Assembly (NCBI GenBank): GCA_002284615.2
Contig: MU069475.1
Location: 594,184-621,683, forward strand
Source: Dunaliella salina
Taxonomy: Eukaryota; Chlorophyta; Chlorophyceae; Chlamydomonadales; Dunaliellaceae
Direction of reading: 5' to 3'
Length of the DNA stretch: 27,500 bases
The notes under the pieces were generated by a model, which was not told the origin of the DNA, did no database searches, and was given only the letters and a program-made list of their open reading frames with translations. Positions 18,370 through 26,984 of this stretch are shown here, in pieces; the stretch's first letter is position 1; each line of letters starts with the position of its first letter. The position numbers were made by a program, and so were the translations under genes.

Positions 18370-18535
18370 TGTAACACTCGTGAAAAGGCTTTGCCCGGGA
18401 TGCAACGGATGGCATTCGTAAGCCTTATATTGTAACCCAGGATGTGGAGCAACTCCAGCCATCCATGGGTTCTCCACGTAGATGTCCCAAGGTGTGGAGT
18501 ATCTCCAGGAACCTTTTACTCCTTTATCCGTTACA
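18370..18535 (-). repeat. TRIM 5' LTR (element on the minus strand)
   Basis: Second 166-bp copy of the terminal repeat with the same TG...CA ends, followed by the right ACTTT duplication (18536-18540). Confidence 0.9.
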
Positions 18536-18540
18536 ACTTT
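18536..18540. repeat. Right 5-bp target-site duplication of the TRIM
   Basis: ACTTT, identical to 18022-18026. The LINE I coding sequence resumes with GATGGTACACAG. Confidence 0.9.
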
Positions 18541-19839
18541 GATGGTACACAGCTCCCCTACACAGATACTTTCAAATTTCTTGGCATGGTCTTTGACAAA
18601 ACAATCAACCTGGATGTTGCAGCTGATGCTGCGTTGCGACCATTCACAGCTGGTACTTTCCGAGTAAAAAGTTTGTTCAGGAGCACGACCTTGCCAACAG
18701 ATTACACGCCCAGATTTGGCTCCTCAAGACGTATGCAATTCCTGCTGGCATGTATGCAAGTCAGATCTGGGCTACTCCTTACCTACGACAAGGCAAAGAG
18801 ATGGACAATCCCATACAGAAGTGGCTATTAACAGTGCTTAAAAAGACTTTGGGGGTCAGGGACACTACTCCATCTTGGTGCATCATGCGAGAATGTGGCT
18901 TGGAACCCTTACAGTTCAACTGGTTCCGAGCAGCAATGCGTCTTTATAATTCTCTGACCCGATGCAACAGCTCGACAATGAAAAGGATTTTGCAGGCTGA
19001 CATGCGGCTGAGCTCACGGTTCGATGATTGTTGGTCCTTCCATATTCTGTCAGCCATGGATGGTTTGGCACACTCCCACATCTTCAAACAGAAGCTGCTG
19101 AATTGTGAGCCCATTGATCTCAATCGTTTTGTCGTGGATCTCAGGACCAGGCATCTACAATTGGGCGCCTTTTTCCAACACACACCCAAGAGAGCGCAAC
19201 AGTAAACGCTTGACCCATCACCAGTGGTGCGCTCCTACAAAAAGAACCTTGGTTGGGCATTCTTCCTACAGTCTCCCCAAAGACATGTTCCTCGACCTCC
19301 CCCATGATGTCGTTCGCAACATGGCTCGATTTAGACTTCATGTTCACACCCTTTGCTATGAGACAGCAACTTGGAATCACAGGTTTTCCCCAAACTGTGA
19401 CCTTTGTGAGGCTGATGATAATGTCCAGGATGAACAACAAATTCTCTTTCATTGCACACATCCCCAGGTGGTCTCTCTCCGCAGGAAATATGCTCCCTTG
19501 TTCTCACAGTCAGGATCTCATGATGTGTCCGCTTTTTTAAACCAGAACAACAATAAACTTCCATTTTTCCTTGATGAATTAATGTCCTTTTATGAGCTGG
19601 CTAGCAGTCGCAATTCTTGACTGAAGGCCTTGTCCTTGTAAACCTTGTAAAGCTGATGTCACACCCTCCTCTTTCTATATGTCATGTATAGCCAGGGGGC
19701 CCGGAGGGCTGAAATAACCCTACCTGGTTTACAAAACTTCCCATGTGATCAGTTTAGAATTCAGGAGCCACCTTAACCATTTGATTTAGAACCATCTTCG
19801 GAGCCAAGCTTACACAGGAGCTCCCTTACGTCCCAACAT

Positions 19840-20190
19840 GGCAACAAAAAGGGGACCATCCTCCCCCGCACTGCAGGAAATCACTGATCTCTGTAAATAT
19901 ACTGCATAAATAAGCAGATAAATAGGCTTTTGAACGTGACTTACTTAAAGAGTACACAGTACCATTGGAACGAATAACTTGAATCACTTGAAGAACCCAG
20001 GCTCTTGGGGGTATGCCTGGAGGTAGCAGCTGCCTCCAGGCTTCTCCATCTTTTTGCATTTCCAGTTTCTCTTCGACTTGCATCAGGCCTCATTTCTGAG
20101 CCTCAGTCAAGGGGCCTCCTCGCAGTTGACTTGTTGTCTCTTGTCCTTTTGCTTGCATAAGCTGTTGAAGTCGCAGTGTAATACAATATT
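19840..20190 (-). pseudogene. Exon-like coding remnant, unknown protein
   Basis: Minus-strand translation gives EALEKYCITLRLQQLMQAKG, GGPLTEAQK, then a TGA, and in the same frame MQVEEKLEMQKDGEAWRQLL and WVLQVIQVIRSNGTVYSLSK. The charged, helical character looks coding, and the sequence lies downstream of the exon candidate at 20417-21101 on the same strand. The in-frame TGA means either a pseudogene, a sequencing error, or an intron I cannot place. No family was recognised. Confidence 0.3.
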
Positions 20191-20315
20191 TCTCAAGAGC
20201 CTCACAACGCAACCAAAATAGAACAAATGAGGTTTTGATGCAGTTGAGTCTGGAGTTTCAGCACTTGCTTGGATTTGCAAATAAAACTTGGCAAGGAGCT
20301 GCACATGTGTGCGTG

Positions 20316-20325
<10 letters not shown>

Positions 20326-20406
<81 letters not shown>
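20326..20406. repeat. (CA)n microsatellite, 81 bp
   Basis: Uninterrupted CA dinucleotides, (TG)n on the minus strand, preceded by a short alternating GC/GT stretch (GTGCGTGCACGCGCGCG). It lies just beyond the end of the exon candidate at 20417-21101. The long dipeptide open frames across it (CV or HT repeats) are artefacts. Confidence 0.97.
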
Positions 20407-20409
<3 letters not shown>

Positions 20410-20416
20410 TCAGTGA

Positions 20417-21101
20417 TCAGTCATAGGCAATGCAAATGAGGGCAGACTTAGGCACTGCTGGATGCACCTCTTGCATGGCAGACAGGCGGCGCATGAGCTG
20501 CTCCCACTCTGTCCTCACAAGTTCCGACCCCTGCATCGAACCACCCGTGCTCTGATCGCCAACAACCACCCCATCCCTTGCATCATTACTTGGAGCCATC
20601 ATTTTATTACCACCCTGTTCCATGTCCAGCGCTGCCCGATTACCAGCCTCCACTTGAGGTGTAGGTGTGTAAGATGGCTGCGTTCCATCCGGCCCTTTGA
20701 TGGCAGGTGCTTTACTTCCAGCATGCCCCTCAACTTGCAGGGCTTGTCCCGCTTCTAGTGCTGCGCCACTGGCACCCCTGCTCTTGCTCCCCTTCCTCCT
20801 GCCGCGCCTCTTGGGCACCGGAGTACCACTGTCCAGCCCTGCCACACCCTCCCCAAATGCTACTGCGTCAGCAGGGGTGGAGGATGTGTCTCCTGCCGCT
20901 GGTGACTCCCCTTGCAGCGCTGCTCCCTGCGATAACCCTGCCATGGCTGCTGCATGTGCCTCTTGTGGTGATCGTGCCGGAGGGGTTGAGGCGCGCGCAG
21001 CTGGTAGTCCGTGGTATGGCTGCAGTTGCGCAATAGCACGTCTGCTGACCTCCCCCACAGCAGCAGCGTGCCGCAAGGACTCCGCCCTGGCCTCACGCCT
21101 C
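20417..21101 (-). CDS. Candidate host-gene exon, unknown protein
   Basis: About 228 open codons on the minus strand from a plausible 3' splice site (TACTGAATTGCAG, AG at 21103-21102) to TGA at 20419-20417. The protein is Ala/Gly/Ser/Pro-rich with a basic patch, VPKRRGRRKGSKSRG, which could be a nuclear localisation signal, and an amphipathic end, VRTEWEQLMRRLSAMQEV. Such composition is common in chlamydomonad nuclear genes. An alternative 3' end is a donor at E|GTGCATCC (about 20470), which would place the (TG)n tract in the intron. No conserved domain was recognised. The plus strand is also open here but gives a Cys/Ala/Pro mix without charged residues, which is less credible. Confidence 0.45.
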
Positions 21102-21287
21102 CTGCAATTCAGTAATGAGGGTTGCAAAGTGTTTTTGTGTTTGTACATTAGTATGCCAGCAAACACGCAGTCAGCAATACACCACAAAGCCCGAATCGCA
21201 AGAGCATGCACGGCACAGGTTGTGCAAACACGTCTTGATTCGCTTGCCACAGCCCATGTCCACAATGATGCAGTCGAGCCAGCTGCA

Positions 21288-21337
21288 AGTGCATGCAGAA
21301 CGTGCATGCAGCATGCGCATGCAGAATGCACATGCAG
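21288..21337. repeat. GCATGC cluster
   Basis: Four GCATGC palindromes within 50 bases plus one ACATGC, in the presumed intron upstream of the exon at 21101. GCATGC is its own reverse complement, so it reads the same on both strands. Confidence 0.7.
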
Positions 21338-21371
21338 GACGAGTTCCCATTGTCATCCAATCTATCATTGC

Positions 21372-21575
21372 AGAGAGCTCAGAACTCGCTGTAACTGCAG
21401 GCCTTCGCTGCCGCTGCTGCTGCTGCCCTCATCCGCATGCTGTGCTTGCACAGGTACACCAGACACTGGTGCTGATGCCACTTGCTGGGCAGCAGGTGGA
21501 GCTTGCTTTGGAGGGGGCTGCACCAGGGCAGGTTGTCCTAGGGCAGGCTGAGAGCGCCAACCTGCAACCTGGATT
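21372..21575 (-). CDS. Candidate exon, Gln/Pro/Ala-rich
   Basis: The minus strand reads GWRSQPALGQPALVQPPPKQ, then APPAAQQVASAPVSGVPV, QHADEGSSSSGSEGLQLQ and a stop near 21372. A possible acceptor (GGTTGCAG) lies near 21566. The low-complexity Q/P/A/S composition is typical of disordered parts of green algal proteins. No good donor is visible at its end, so exon limits are uncertain. It would lie upstream of the 21101-20417 exon of the same gene. Confidence 0.3.
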
Positions 21576-22109
21576 GTCTGGGCTGGTGCACCTTTTTGGT
21601 CCTACATTTTCAAACCACCAATCGTCATATGGGGCTGTGTGGACCATGCACTTCCGAGCCAGTCCCTCTGGGCCAAAAACAGAAGCGAGTCACTTCGGTT
21701 GGCCACCATGGTCTGCCTGCAGCACCCCTCTGCCTGTCAAAACAAAAGCTGAGGCGCGCAGCAAAGCCCTCTGCTGCACTGTTGTGTGCAATGATCATCT
21801 GCTGGCAAACAAAAAAACTCCCTCAAACAAAAAAACTGCCTCAAACAGCCAACTAACGCACAGATGCCCATAGAGTGCCAATAACCACCAGTGCTCAGGA
21901 CCTGTGCATGCCTATGGGGCAGCCCTGAAAGGTTTCACAACTTTCTAAACAGCAGATTCTGTTGGAGGATACTTAGTCCAGAGGCCACACACTCCTCCCA
22001 ACTCAGCCCCCTTTCTGTCAGATTGCCACAATCTTTGAGGGTTGCACAGAGCATGAACAAGGAGATACATAGGACCATTTGGTGACACAGATGTATTTCG
22101 ACGGACTTT

Positions 22110-22630
22110 CCTGCCCCAGCTCATCCCCACGAGCCCACAACACCAGCAGCAGCACCCACTTGCACTCCGTGCGCGCCTGTGCAGCAGCACAGAACTCTTG
22201 CAGCAGGCAGATGTGCTTTGACAGGCCGCTTTTTGACAGGCCGCCACTCCATGCGCGCCTGTGCAGCAGGCAGATGTGTTTTGACAGGCCGCCCTGTCCC
22301 AGCTCCACCCCATGCACCCACTCCACATCACCAGCAGCAGCACCCACTTGCACTCCGTGCGCGCCTGTGCAGCAGCCCAGAGCTCTTGCAGCAGGCAGAT
22401 GTGCTTTGACAGGACGCCCTGCCCCAGCTCCACCCCATGCACCCACCCCACATCACCAGCGGCAGCACCCACTTGCACTCCGGAACGGTGCATACCGCCC
22501 TGCCCCAGCTCATCCCTACGCACCTGCAGCACCAGCAGTAGCACCCACCTGCACTCCAGAGCTGTGCGAGCCTGTGCAGCAGCCCAGAACTCTTGCAGCA
22601 GGCCGCCCTGCCCCAGCTCATCCCCGTGCA
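22110..22630. repeat. Degenerate tandem repeat block 1
   Basis: The anchor CCTGCCCCAGCTC recurs at 22110, 22293 (one change), 22418, 22499 and 22607. Between anchors come shared pieces: CACCAGCAGCAGCACCCAC, TTGCACTCCGTGCGCGCC, CTGTGCAGCAG, CTCTTGCAGCAGGCAGATG and TTTGACAGGCCGC. Unit length varies (81-183 bp) because pieces are missing or doubled. On the minus strand each unit can encode LLQELWAAAQAR-type peptides. Confidence 0.85.
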
Positions 22631-22631
22631 T

Positions 22632-22925
22632 CCATTGCACCAGCGGCTGCAGAGCGTCCAACAGCAGCTCCTGCAGTGCGAAGGGTATCACTGGTGCGCT
22701 TCTCACAGCGCATTTGTGGAAAACACCTCACCACCAAGCATTCATTGCACCAGCGGCTGCAGTCCACCCAACAGCAGCTCCTGCATTGCACAAGGCATCA
22801 CAAGTATGCACCTCACACTGCATTCGTACAAAAAACACACCACCAAGTATCCATTGCACCAGCAGCTGCAGTGCGTCCAACGACCGCTCGTGCACTGCAA
22901 AGGTCGTTTCACATACACTCTTCTC
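22632..22925. repeat. Tandem repeat block 2, three units of about 110 bp
   Basis: CATTGCACCAGCGGCTGCAG (or a close variant) starts at 22633, 22743 and 22852, a spacing of 110 and 109 bp. Each unit continues with CAACAGCAGCTCCTGCA, then GGTATCAC, TTCTCACAGCGCATT and ACACCACCAAG in similar form. On the minus strand each unit holds TGCAG followed by an open stretch for ELLLDALQPLVQ, then GTGCAATG, so the unit resembles a duplicated short exon with splice-like borders. Confidence 0.88.
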
Positions 22926-23180
22926 ATAGTGTTTTGTGCTTGATTAATACTTTGCCTTTAAGCAAATGGGCAACTCTTCATCATGTGCTTCTCAGAATGC
23001 ACCTTATGCAAAAAGATGTGCACTTCTCATGCTGCACCTATAAACAAACGCCCGTCATCGATCACAACAGCTGCTCTTCCTTGCACTTGCGGCTGCAACG
23101 CGCACAGCGGCTGCAGCTACTAAGCAGCAGCCTGTGTGTCTGTAATGGTACAACATGGGACAGAATGGGAGAACCTGGCG

Positions 23181-23267
23181 TGACTTAGTCGCGTCGGTCG
23201 TCATGTCCCTTTGGGGGCGACTGCGGAGGTCAGGGAGGTGTCGCGGGTTCTAATCCTGGTGGGGACG
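23181..23267 (+). other. tRNA-like sequence, possible SINE or pseudo-tRNA
   Basis: TGACTTAGTCG (23181-23191) resembles a pol III A box and GGTTCTAATCC (23246-23256) resembles a B box with one change. A second reading folds 23197-23266: GTCGTCA pairs with TGGGGAC at six of seven positions, and TTCTAAT sits as the T-loop on a stem with four of five pairs. The D-loop is too short and the anticodon loop lacks the usual T before the anticodon, so it is not a normal tRNA. A decayed tRNA or tRNA-derived SINE head is the more likely reading. Confidence 0.35.
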
Positions 23268-23299
23268 GTTGTCGTAGCCCTTCCTTACTGCACACTCTG

Positions 23300-24300
23300 A
23301 GGTCGCTAAATGCGTTGAGCGTTGGAATTTTCAATTTTTTCCAACACATGCATGCGCTGGGAGGAACATGCATGGCAGGGTCTGCATCTGAGAAGCAGCG
23401 CTAGGCCTGAAACGCATGTGCCATGGTCATTGTGCATGTTGACCATATTGCAGATGTACGCCTTAGAGAGAGCGCAGCCACATTCAGTGTGACAGTTGCA
23501 AGACCATTTTGGGTTCCTATAAAACAAGTAGGGTGTGATCCTCTGGACCACAGAAGAAGGGGCGGAGCTGATGCTGCTCATGCTTCGGGTACCAATTCAC
23601 CTCAATTCGTGATGTTTGCTCCGGAAGACGAACCCAATCATCAGGTTTATTGTAATGTGATGCCTGCCCCCCTTGCCACCCCTCACTCCCCCCTTTCTTC
23701 TCTACTAGCATAAGCACCTTAGACTACAGCTTAAAAATCCAAGAATAAGGGCTCAAAATTTTCATGCAGGCTCCTGCGGGCAAAGAGATGAAATGTGCAT
23801 GCAAATTACGCATGTGGTAAGGTCGAGTGCAAAGGAGTTAAGGAATTGACAAACTGGGAGTCCTCAGCCAATTGAGCTTCCATTGCTAGGGATGCCATTG
23901 CACCTGAATTTATGAGGCTTGTTTGCTCCTAACCTTAAGGTAAATCGAAATGAACAGTGCAGGGGGGACTACGCCCCCCCTGTACCCCCTCGCTCCTGTA
24001 CTAGCATTAGACCTCCAACTCCAGGACCTGCATTGACGTGGATAAGACCTGCATTGAAGTGGGGGTATCCAAGCATTGGAGCAACCCACTTTGAAGCAGA
24101 TTCCTGTGGGCAGTGAAGCATGGATGCAGGAGAAGAAGAGGTCAAACTTGAGTGCAAAAGCAATGGAGCTCAATTGACTGGGAGTCAAACCTTTCCCTCC
24201 ATCCCCATGCTTCGACCATCCCACACAACAGTGCACCTCACGGACAGTACTTGTTGCAGCGACATCCATGCCTGGTAAACTATTTGTCAGATTTAGATAA
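23300..24300. other. Unassigned stretch
   Basis: No gene was recognised. A 96-codon plus-strand open frame at 23423-23713 (ATFSVTVARPFWVP, NSPQFVMFAPEDEPNHQVYC) has a protein-like composition but no motif or splice support. A G6/C7 inverted repeat lies at 23961-23981. Confidence 0.4.
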
Positions 24301-24301
24301 A

Positions 24302-24537
24302 TCAAACATGTTTGTACAGGATCTGTATACAGTAATCTGGTAAACTATTCAATTGGTTTCCCAGCTCCTCAGCCATAGGCCACATAGATATTTTAGCGAT
24401 GTCCCAAATTTGTTGAATTGAATTAAAAGTTGCATGGATGAGAAGCTCTTCAGTGGAGAGTGACCACGGCTGGGGAAGCAGGCTGTCCAAGAGCAGCTCT
24501 GGAATCGGCGCGAAATAAGCTTCCAAACGCAGGTTTC
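24302..24537 (-). CDS. Candidate exon, unknown helical protein
   Basis: Minus-strand open stretch from a possible acceptor (CATAAG, AG at 24539-24538): NLRLEAYFAPIPELLLDSLL, LSTEELLIHATFNSIQQIWD and SMWPMAEELGNQLNSL, ending at a TGA at 24302. The mix of Leu, Glu, Ile and Trp suggests a folded helical protein. A donor at GTATAC near 24320 could end the exon before the stop. It lies downstream of the 24964-24794 exon on the same strand, so both may belong to one gene. No family was recognised. Confidence 0.4.
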
Positions 24538-24714
24538 CTTATGGCTTGAGGAGACCCGGATGGCTCAAAGCTTTTTAAATAGCCTCGAGGCAGGTGGCTG
24601 TGGTGTCTTTCAGCGTTGACTAGCTGTTCTTTCAGTGTTGACTGGACAAACACTAAGGGACTACGCCCCAGGGAACTCCGCTCCAAAAAATGATGCCTGA
24701 TAAAGCCAAAACAG

Positions 24715-24718
24715 CACA

Positions 24719-24793
<75 letters not shown>
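24715..24793. repeat. (CA)n microsatellite, 79 bp
   Basis: CA repeats with one T interruption at 24725. On the minus strand the tract begins with the GT of the predicted donor CAG|GTGTGTG of the 24964-24794 exon, so the intron would open directly with (GT)n. Confidence 0.97.
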
Positions 24794-24795
<2 letters not shown>

Positions 24796-24964
24796 GTGGC
24801 TGCACGTGTGCTGGAGCTGCTGCCTGCAGGCTGTCTGAGTCCCCCAGAGCCTCCGCAAAAGAAACCACCGCCACATGCCTTGTGGCCATGTCTTGAGAGT
24901 TGTAGCATAGCTCCAAAAACGCGTAGCTTGCGCGGATCATTTGGCTTTGCTGGTTTTGGTGTGC
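24794..24964 (-). CDS. Probable 57-codon exon, unknown protein
   Basis: The acceptor CATTGCCTGCAG (AG at 24966-24965) and donor CAG|GTGTGTG (GT at 24793-24792) bound exactly 171 bases, 57 codons in phase 0. The peptide contains QNQQSQMIRASYAFLELCYN and MATRHVAVVSFAEALGDSDS, and ends PAHVQPQ. It has a balanced, helix-forming composition unlike the shadow frames. The other open frame over the same bases (TPKPAKPNDPRKLRVFG) is less convincing. I do not recognise the family. The splice sites and phase make this one of the two best exon calls in the right third. Confidence 0.55.
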
Positions 24965-24999
24965 CTGCAGGCAATGGGTCCAAGGGAAATAAGCAAACT

Positions 25000-26290
25000 C
25001 AAATGGTGTAGTTCAGCTTGTTCAGTCCGTTATCCTTTCTTTCGGGTAGTTTTTGAGGGTAGCCCCATGGAAGAGAGGTTGATGGGGAAGGCACCTTTTC
25101 AAATTTGGTAGTTCCTGGACAAAGGGGTAGCGCGTCTTGTTGTTGGTGCCAGTGCATGTAGGAGCAGGTAGGTGGTCAGGGGAATCGAGCAAAAGAGCGC
25201 AGGTTAGTGCTGAGGACAGTTATGAATTGGTGAAACAAAGACTCAACTCTCCAATGCTTCCTGGTTAGCCCAAAGGAGGTGGTGGCACAAGTAGCATGCA
25301 TGCAAAGCAAGCATGCAAAACAGCGTAAGGGTGGTGCTTCTGAGGGAGGGGGGGAACGCTGAAGTAAGGCCTGGTCTCCAAATTCCCCAATTCACTTGCA
25401 TCTCTATACATTGACTGTCGTCTGTATGCGTTGATTTCATGGTCCCCTCTCATGCTGCGTCGTGGAACAAGGCTGCATACATGAGAGGGTGCCTTGAAGG
25501 GGGAAATGGAAGCAAGATGAGGCAGGGTGCCCTCAATGTGCTCATCTCGCAATTAGTCCATCAAGCACCCAACATCACCACGCATATCCCAGTGCCCATC
25601 ATATCCATCTCACTCCTGGCCGCACTGCAGGTATGGTGGGCAGAGGGATCCGCGTGGTGATGTTTGAGCGCTTTATGGATCAATCGAACTCCTTGACTCC
25701 ATGAACTCCCTTCTTTTTTATGAACAGGCCAGCAGTCAGTCGGTTGAATTGGAGGCCTTCTTTTCCGTGTAACCTTGTGACCTTGACGGTTCACTTGCAG
25801 TGCGAGATCCGCGCTCAGCAGGTCAACACAAGCCAACCGTCAGCCATAAGAGGCTGAGGGGGATTCCGAGAATGCGACTCCAAGAAGTTTGCAAAAGCTA
25901 TGAAGCATGCACACTCTCGATTACATGATATAGCACATGCAGAAAAACTATTTCTTTCTTGGTCAAGGAGACGCGCACAGGCTCGTTTGCGCACAGGTTC
26001 ACTTGCAGGAAATGTTGTGTGGTCAAGGAGGCGCACACAGGTTCATATGCATCATAATCGTATGAAACCAGTAATGGGAAAGAGTTTTCGGATAGGGAGT
26101 GTGATGGGACAACTTAAAGATGGCCCAGACACCAGAGGCATGGGCAGCCCGCCAAAAAGAGCGCCTGCCCACAACAGCGCGGTACGCAGCGCTAAGTGCG
26201 TTGCTGGATCGTAGTGTGCAGCAACAAGCATTCACAAGCACCCAACATGCAGCAGTGTGTAGATTGTAATGTACAGCGAAGAGCAATCAT
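25000..26290. other. No confident gene; weak exon-like stretches on both strands
   Basis: The plus strand at about 25515-25630 reads RQGALNVLISQLVHQAPNIT then PVPIISISLLAALQ, ending at a good donor CTGCAG|GTATGG. The minus strand at 25836-25561 reads VDLLSADLALQVNRQGHKVT in a 91-codon frame. Both cannot easily be real and I cannot decide. The minus strand at about 26212-26110 reads SNALSAAYRAVVGRRSFWRA, also possible coding. A short direct repeat (TGGTCAAGGAG, then GCGCACAGG or GCGCACACAGG) occurs at 25960-26045. Confidence 0.3.
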
Positions 26291-26293
26291 CAT

Positions 26294-26294
<1 letters not shown>

Positions 26295-26379
<85 letters not shown>
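26295..26379. repeat. (AC)n microsatellite, 85 bp
   Basis: Uninterrupted AC repeats, (GT)n on the minus strand. It lies about 115 bases downstream of the donor of the 26717-26493 exon and so inside its presumed intron. Confidence 0.97.
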
Positions 26380-26381
<2 letters not shown>

Positions 26382-26492
26382 GTAATGCAGGAGGCCTATC
26401 AGCCATCCACCACAGAAGCACCAAACAAGGTGTGCATACACATGCACAGCCCAAAAGCATCCAGCACCATCTCGTACAACTACTTCACCCAC

Positions 26493-26717
26493 CTTGCCCA
26501 GCTCCATCCACACATCAAAGAGCAGCTCATACAGGGTGGTGTGGTAGCCAGGGTCGTACACGTGCGGGAAGCTGGCCTTTGCATGCTGCACCCAGTTGCT
26601 GCTGTCCACATAAGGGGCAGGGGGAGGGCTAAACCTTGGCTCCGATGGGTCTCGTTCAGCAAGGACGCCACCATTGCCCCAAGCATGTGATGCATGGCCC
26701 TGTGCACGCGCCGCCAT
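26493..26717 (-). CDS. Probable 75-codon exon, unknown protein
   Basis: The acceptor CCTGCTTTTGTAG (AG at 26719-26718) and donor AAG|GTGGGT (GT at 26492-26491) bound exactly 225 bases, 75 codons in phase 0, all open on the minus strand. The peptide includes ERDPSEPRFSPPPAPYVDSS, NWVQHAKASFPHVYDPGYHT and TLYELLFDVWMELGK, rich in aromatic residues and not low-complexity. The first codon is ATG, but the upstream acceptor suggests an internal exon. An overlapping open frame (MHHMLGAMVASLLNETHRS) weakens the frame choice for the first 20 codons. No family was recognised. It may belong to the same gene as the 24964-24794 exon. Confidence 0.55.
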
Positions 26718-26984
26718 CTACAAAAGCAGGGTGAAGTGAAGAGCAAGTGAGCACATGTGTGGGTCCTTGGGAAGGAGGCTCCAGCCTGGAGCGCACGGGG
26801 GCACAGCAGGTCGTCCCCATGAACAACGCACCCCTTCCTCAGGGGCAAATTGTCTCACACAGCGTTTTTGGACCGTACCTCAGCGCTCCCTGGACCATTT
26901 CATGACCTAAAATTGTGTTGGATGGGCTAATTTTTTTTCTCAACAAGAGTGTGTAAAGATGGTTGGGTGAGGTGCAGTGTGTGG

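Larger units (their letters stand above)
18027..18535 (-). mobile_element. TRIM: 509-bp miniature LTR retrotransposon
   Basis: Two direct repeats of exactly 166 bp (18027-18192 and 18370-18535) flank a 177-bp interior with no open frame of note. The repeats begin TGTAAC and end GTTACA, the usual TG...CA ends. They differ at about five positions, giving roughly 97% identity. On the minus strand a polypurine tract, GGAGAGTGGGGGAGAG, lies directly before the 3' LTR (18208-18193). TGGTAAGCCGGTC starts one base after the 5' LTR (18368 downward), where a primer binding site beginning TGG is expected. A perfect 5-bp duplication flanks the element. Size, ends, tract and duplication fit the TRIM class, which is non-autonomous and moved by enzymes of a larger LTR element. 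It interrupts LINE I. Confidence 0.92.
17985..19735 (+). pseudogene. Family 2 LINE copy I, RT C-terminus to 3' end, split by a TRIM
   Basis: A 5'-truncated LINE remnant. CFNSRSDN and LPPLYFDGTQLPYTDTFKFL run across the TRIM insertion (18026 joined to 18541). GMVFDK is the thumb. After a frameshift near 18690, YAIPAGMYASQIWATPYLRQ, LLTVLKKTLGVRD, ECGLEPLQFNWFRAAMRLYN and FVVDLRTRH follow to 19203. A second shift leads to 19105-19620: HQWCAPTKRTLVGHSSY, DVVRNMARFRLHVHTL and CDLCEADDNVQDEQQILFHC, a terminal zinc knuckle in which the His is Gln. Coding ends at TGA 19618-19620, and the 3' UTR runs to about 19735. No RNase H or nuclease follows, so this is a different family from B-G. Confidence 0.82.

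Noticed and set aside
20107..20406. Cys-Val and His-Thr dipeptide proteins over the (CA)n tracts, also at 24.7 and 26.3 kb
   Set aside because: These are translations of microsatellites, not proteins.
20697..21551. Plus-strand 284-codon frame
   Set aside because: Its Cys/Ala/Pro/His mix with few charged residues looks like the shadow of the minus-strand exons, which have splice signals and a basic motif.
22110..22925. CRISPR array
   Set aside because: Units are long and degenerate with no constant repeat plus unique spacer pattern, and the context is eukaryotic.
22079..23188. Plus-strand 369-codon frame across the tandem repeats
   Set aside because: It is open because the repeats lack stops in this frame. 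The composition is repeat-driven, with no motif or splice support.
23197..23267. Functional tRNA gene
   Set aside because: The D-loop is too short, the anticodon loop is abnormal, and both the T-stem and acceptor stem have mismatches.
25439..25660. Plus-strand exon ending at CTGCAG|GTATGG
   Set aside because: The donor is good, but no acceptor was found and the neighbouring exon candidates are on the other strand. Kept only as a note in the 25.0-26.3 kb entry.
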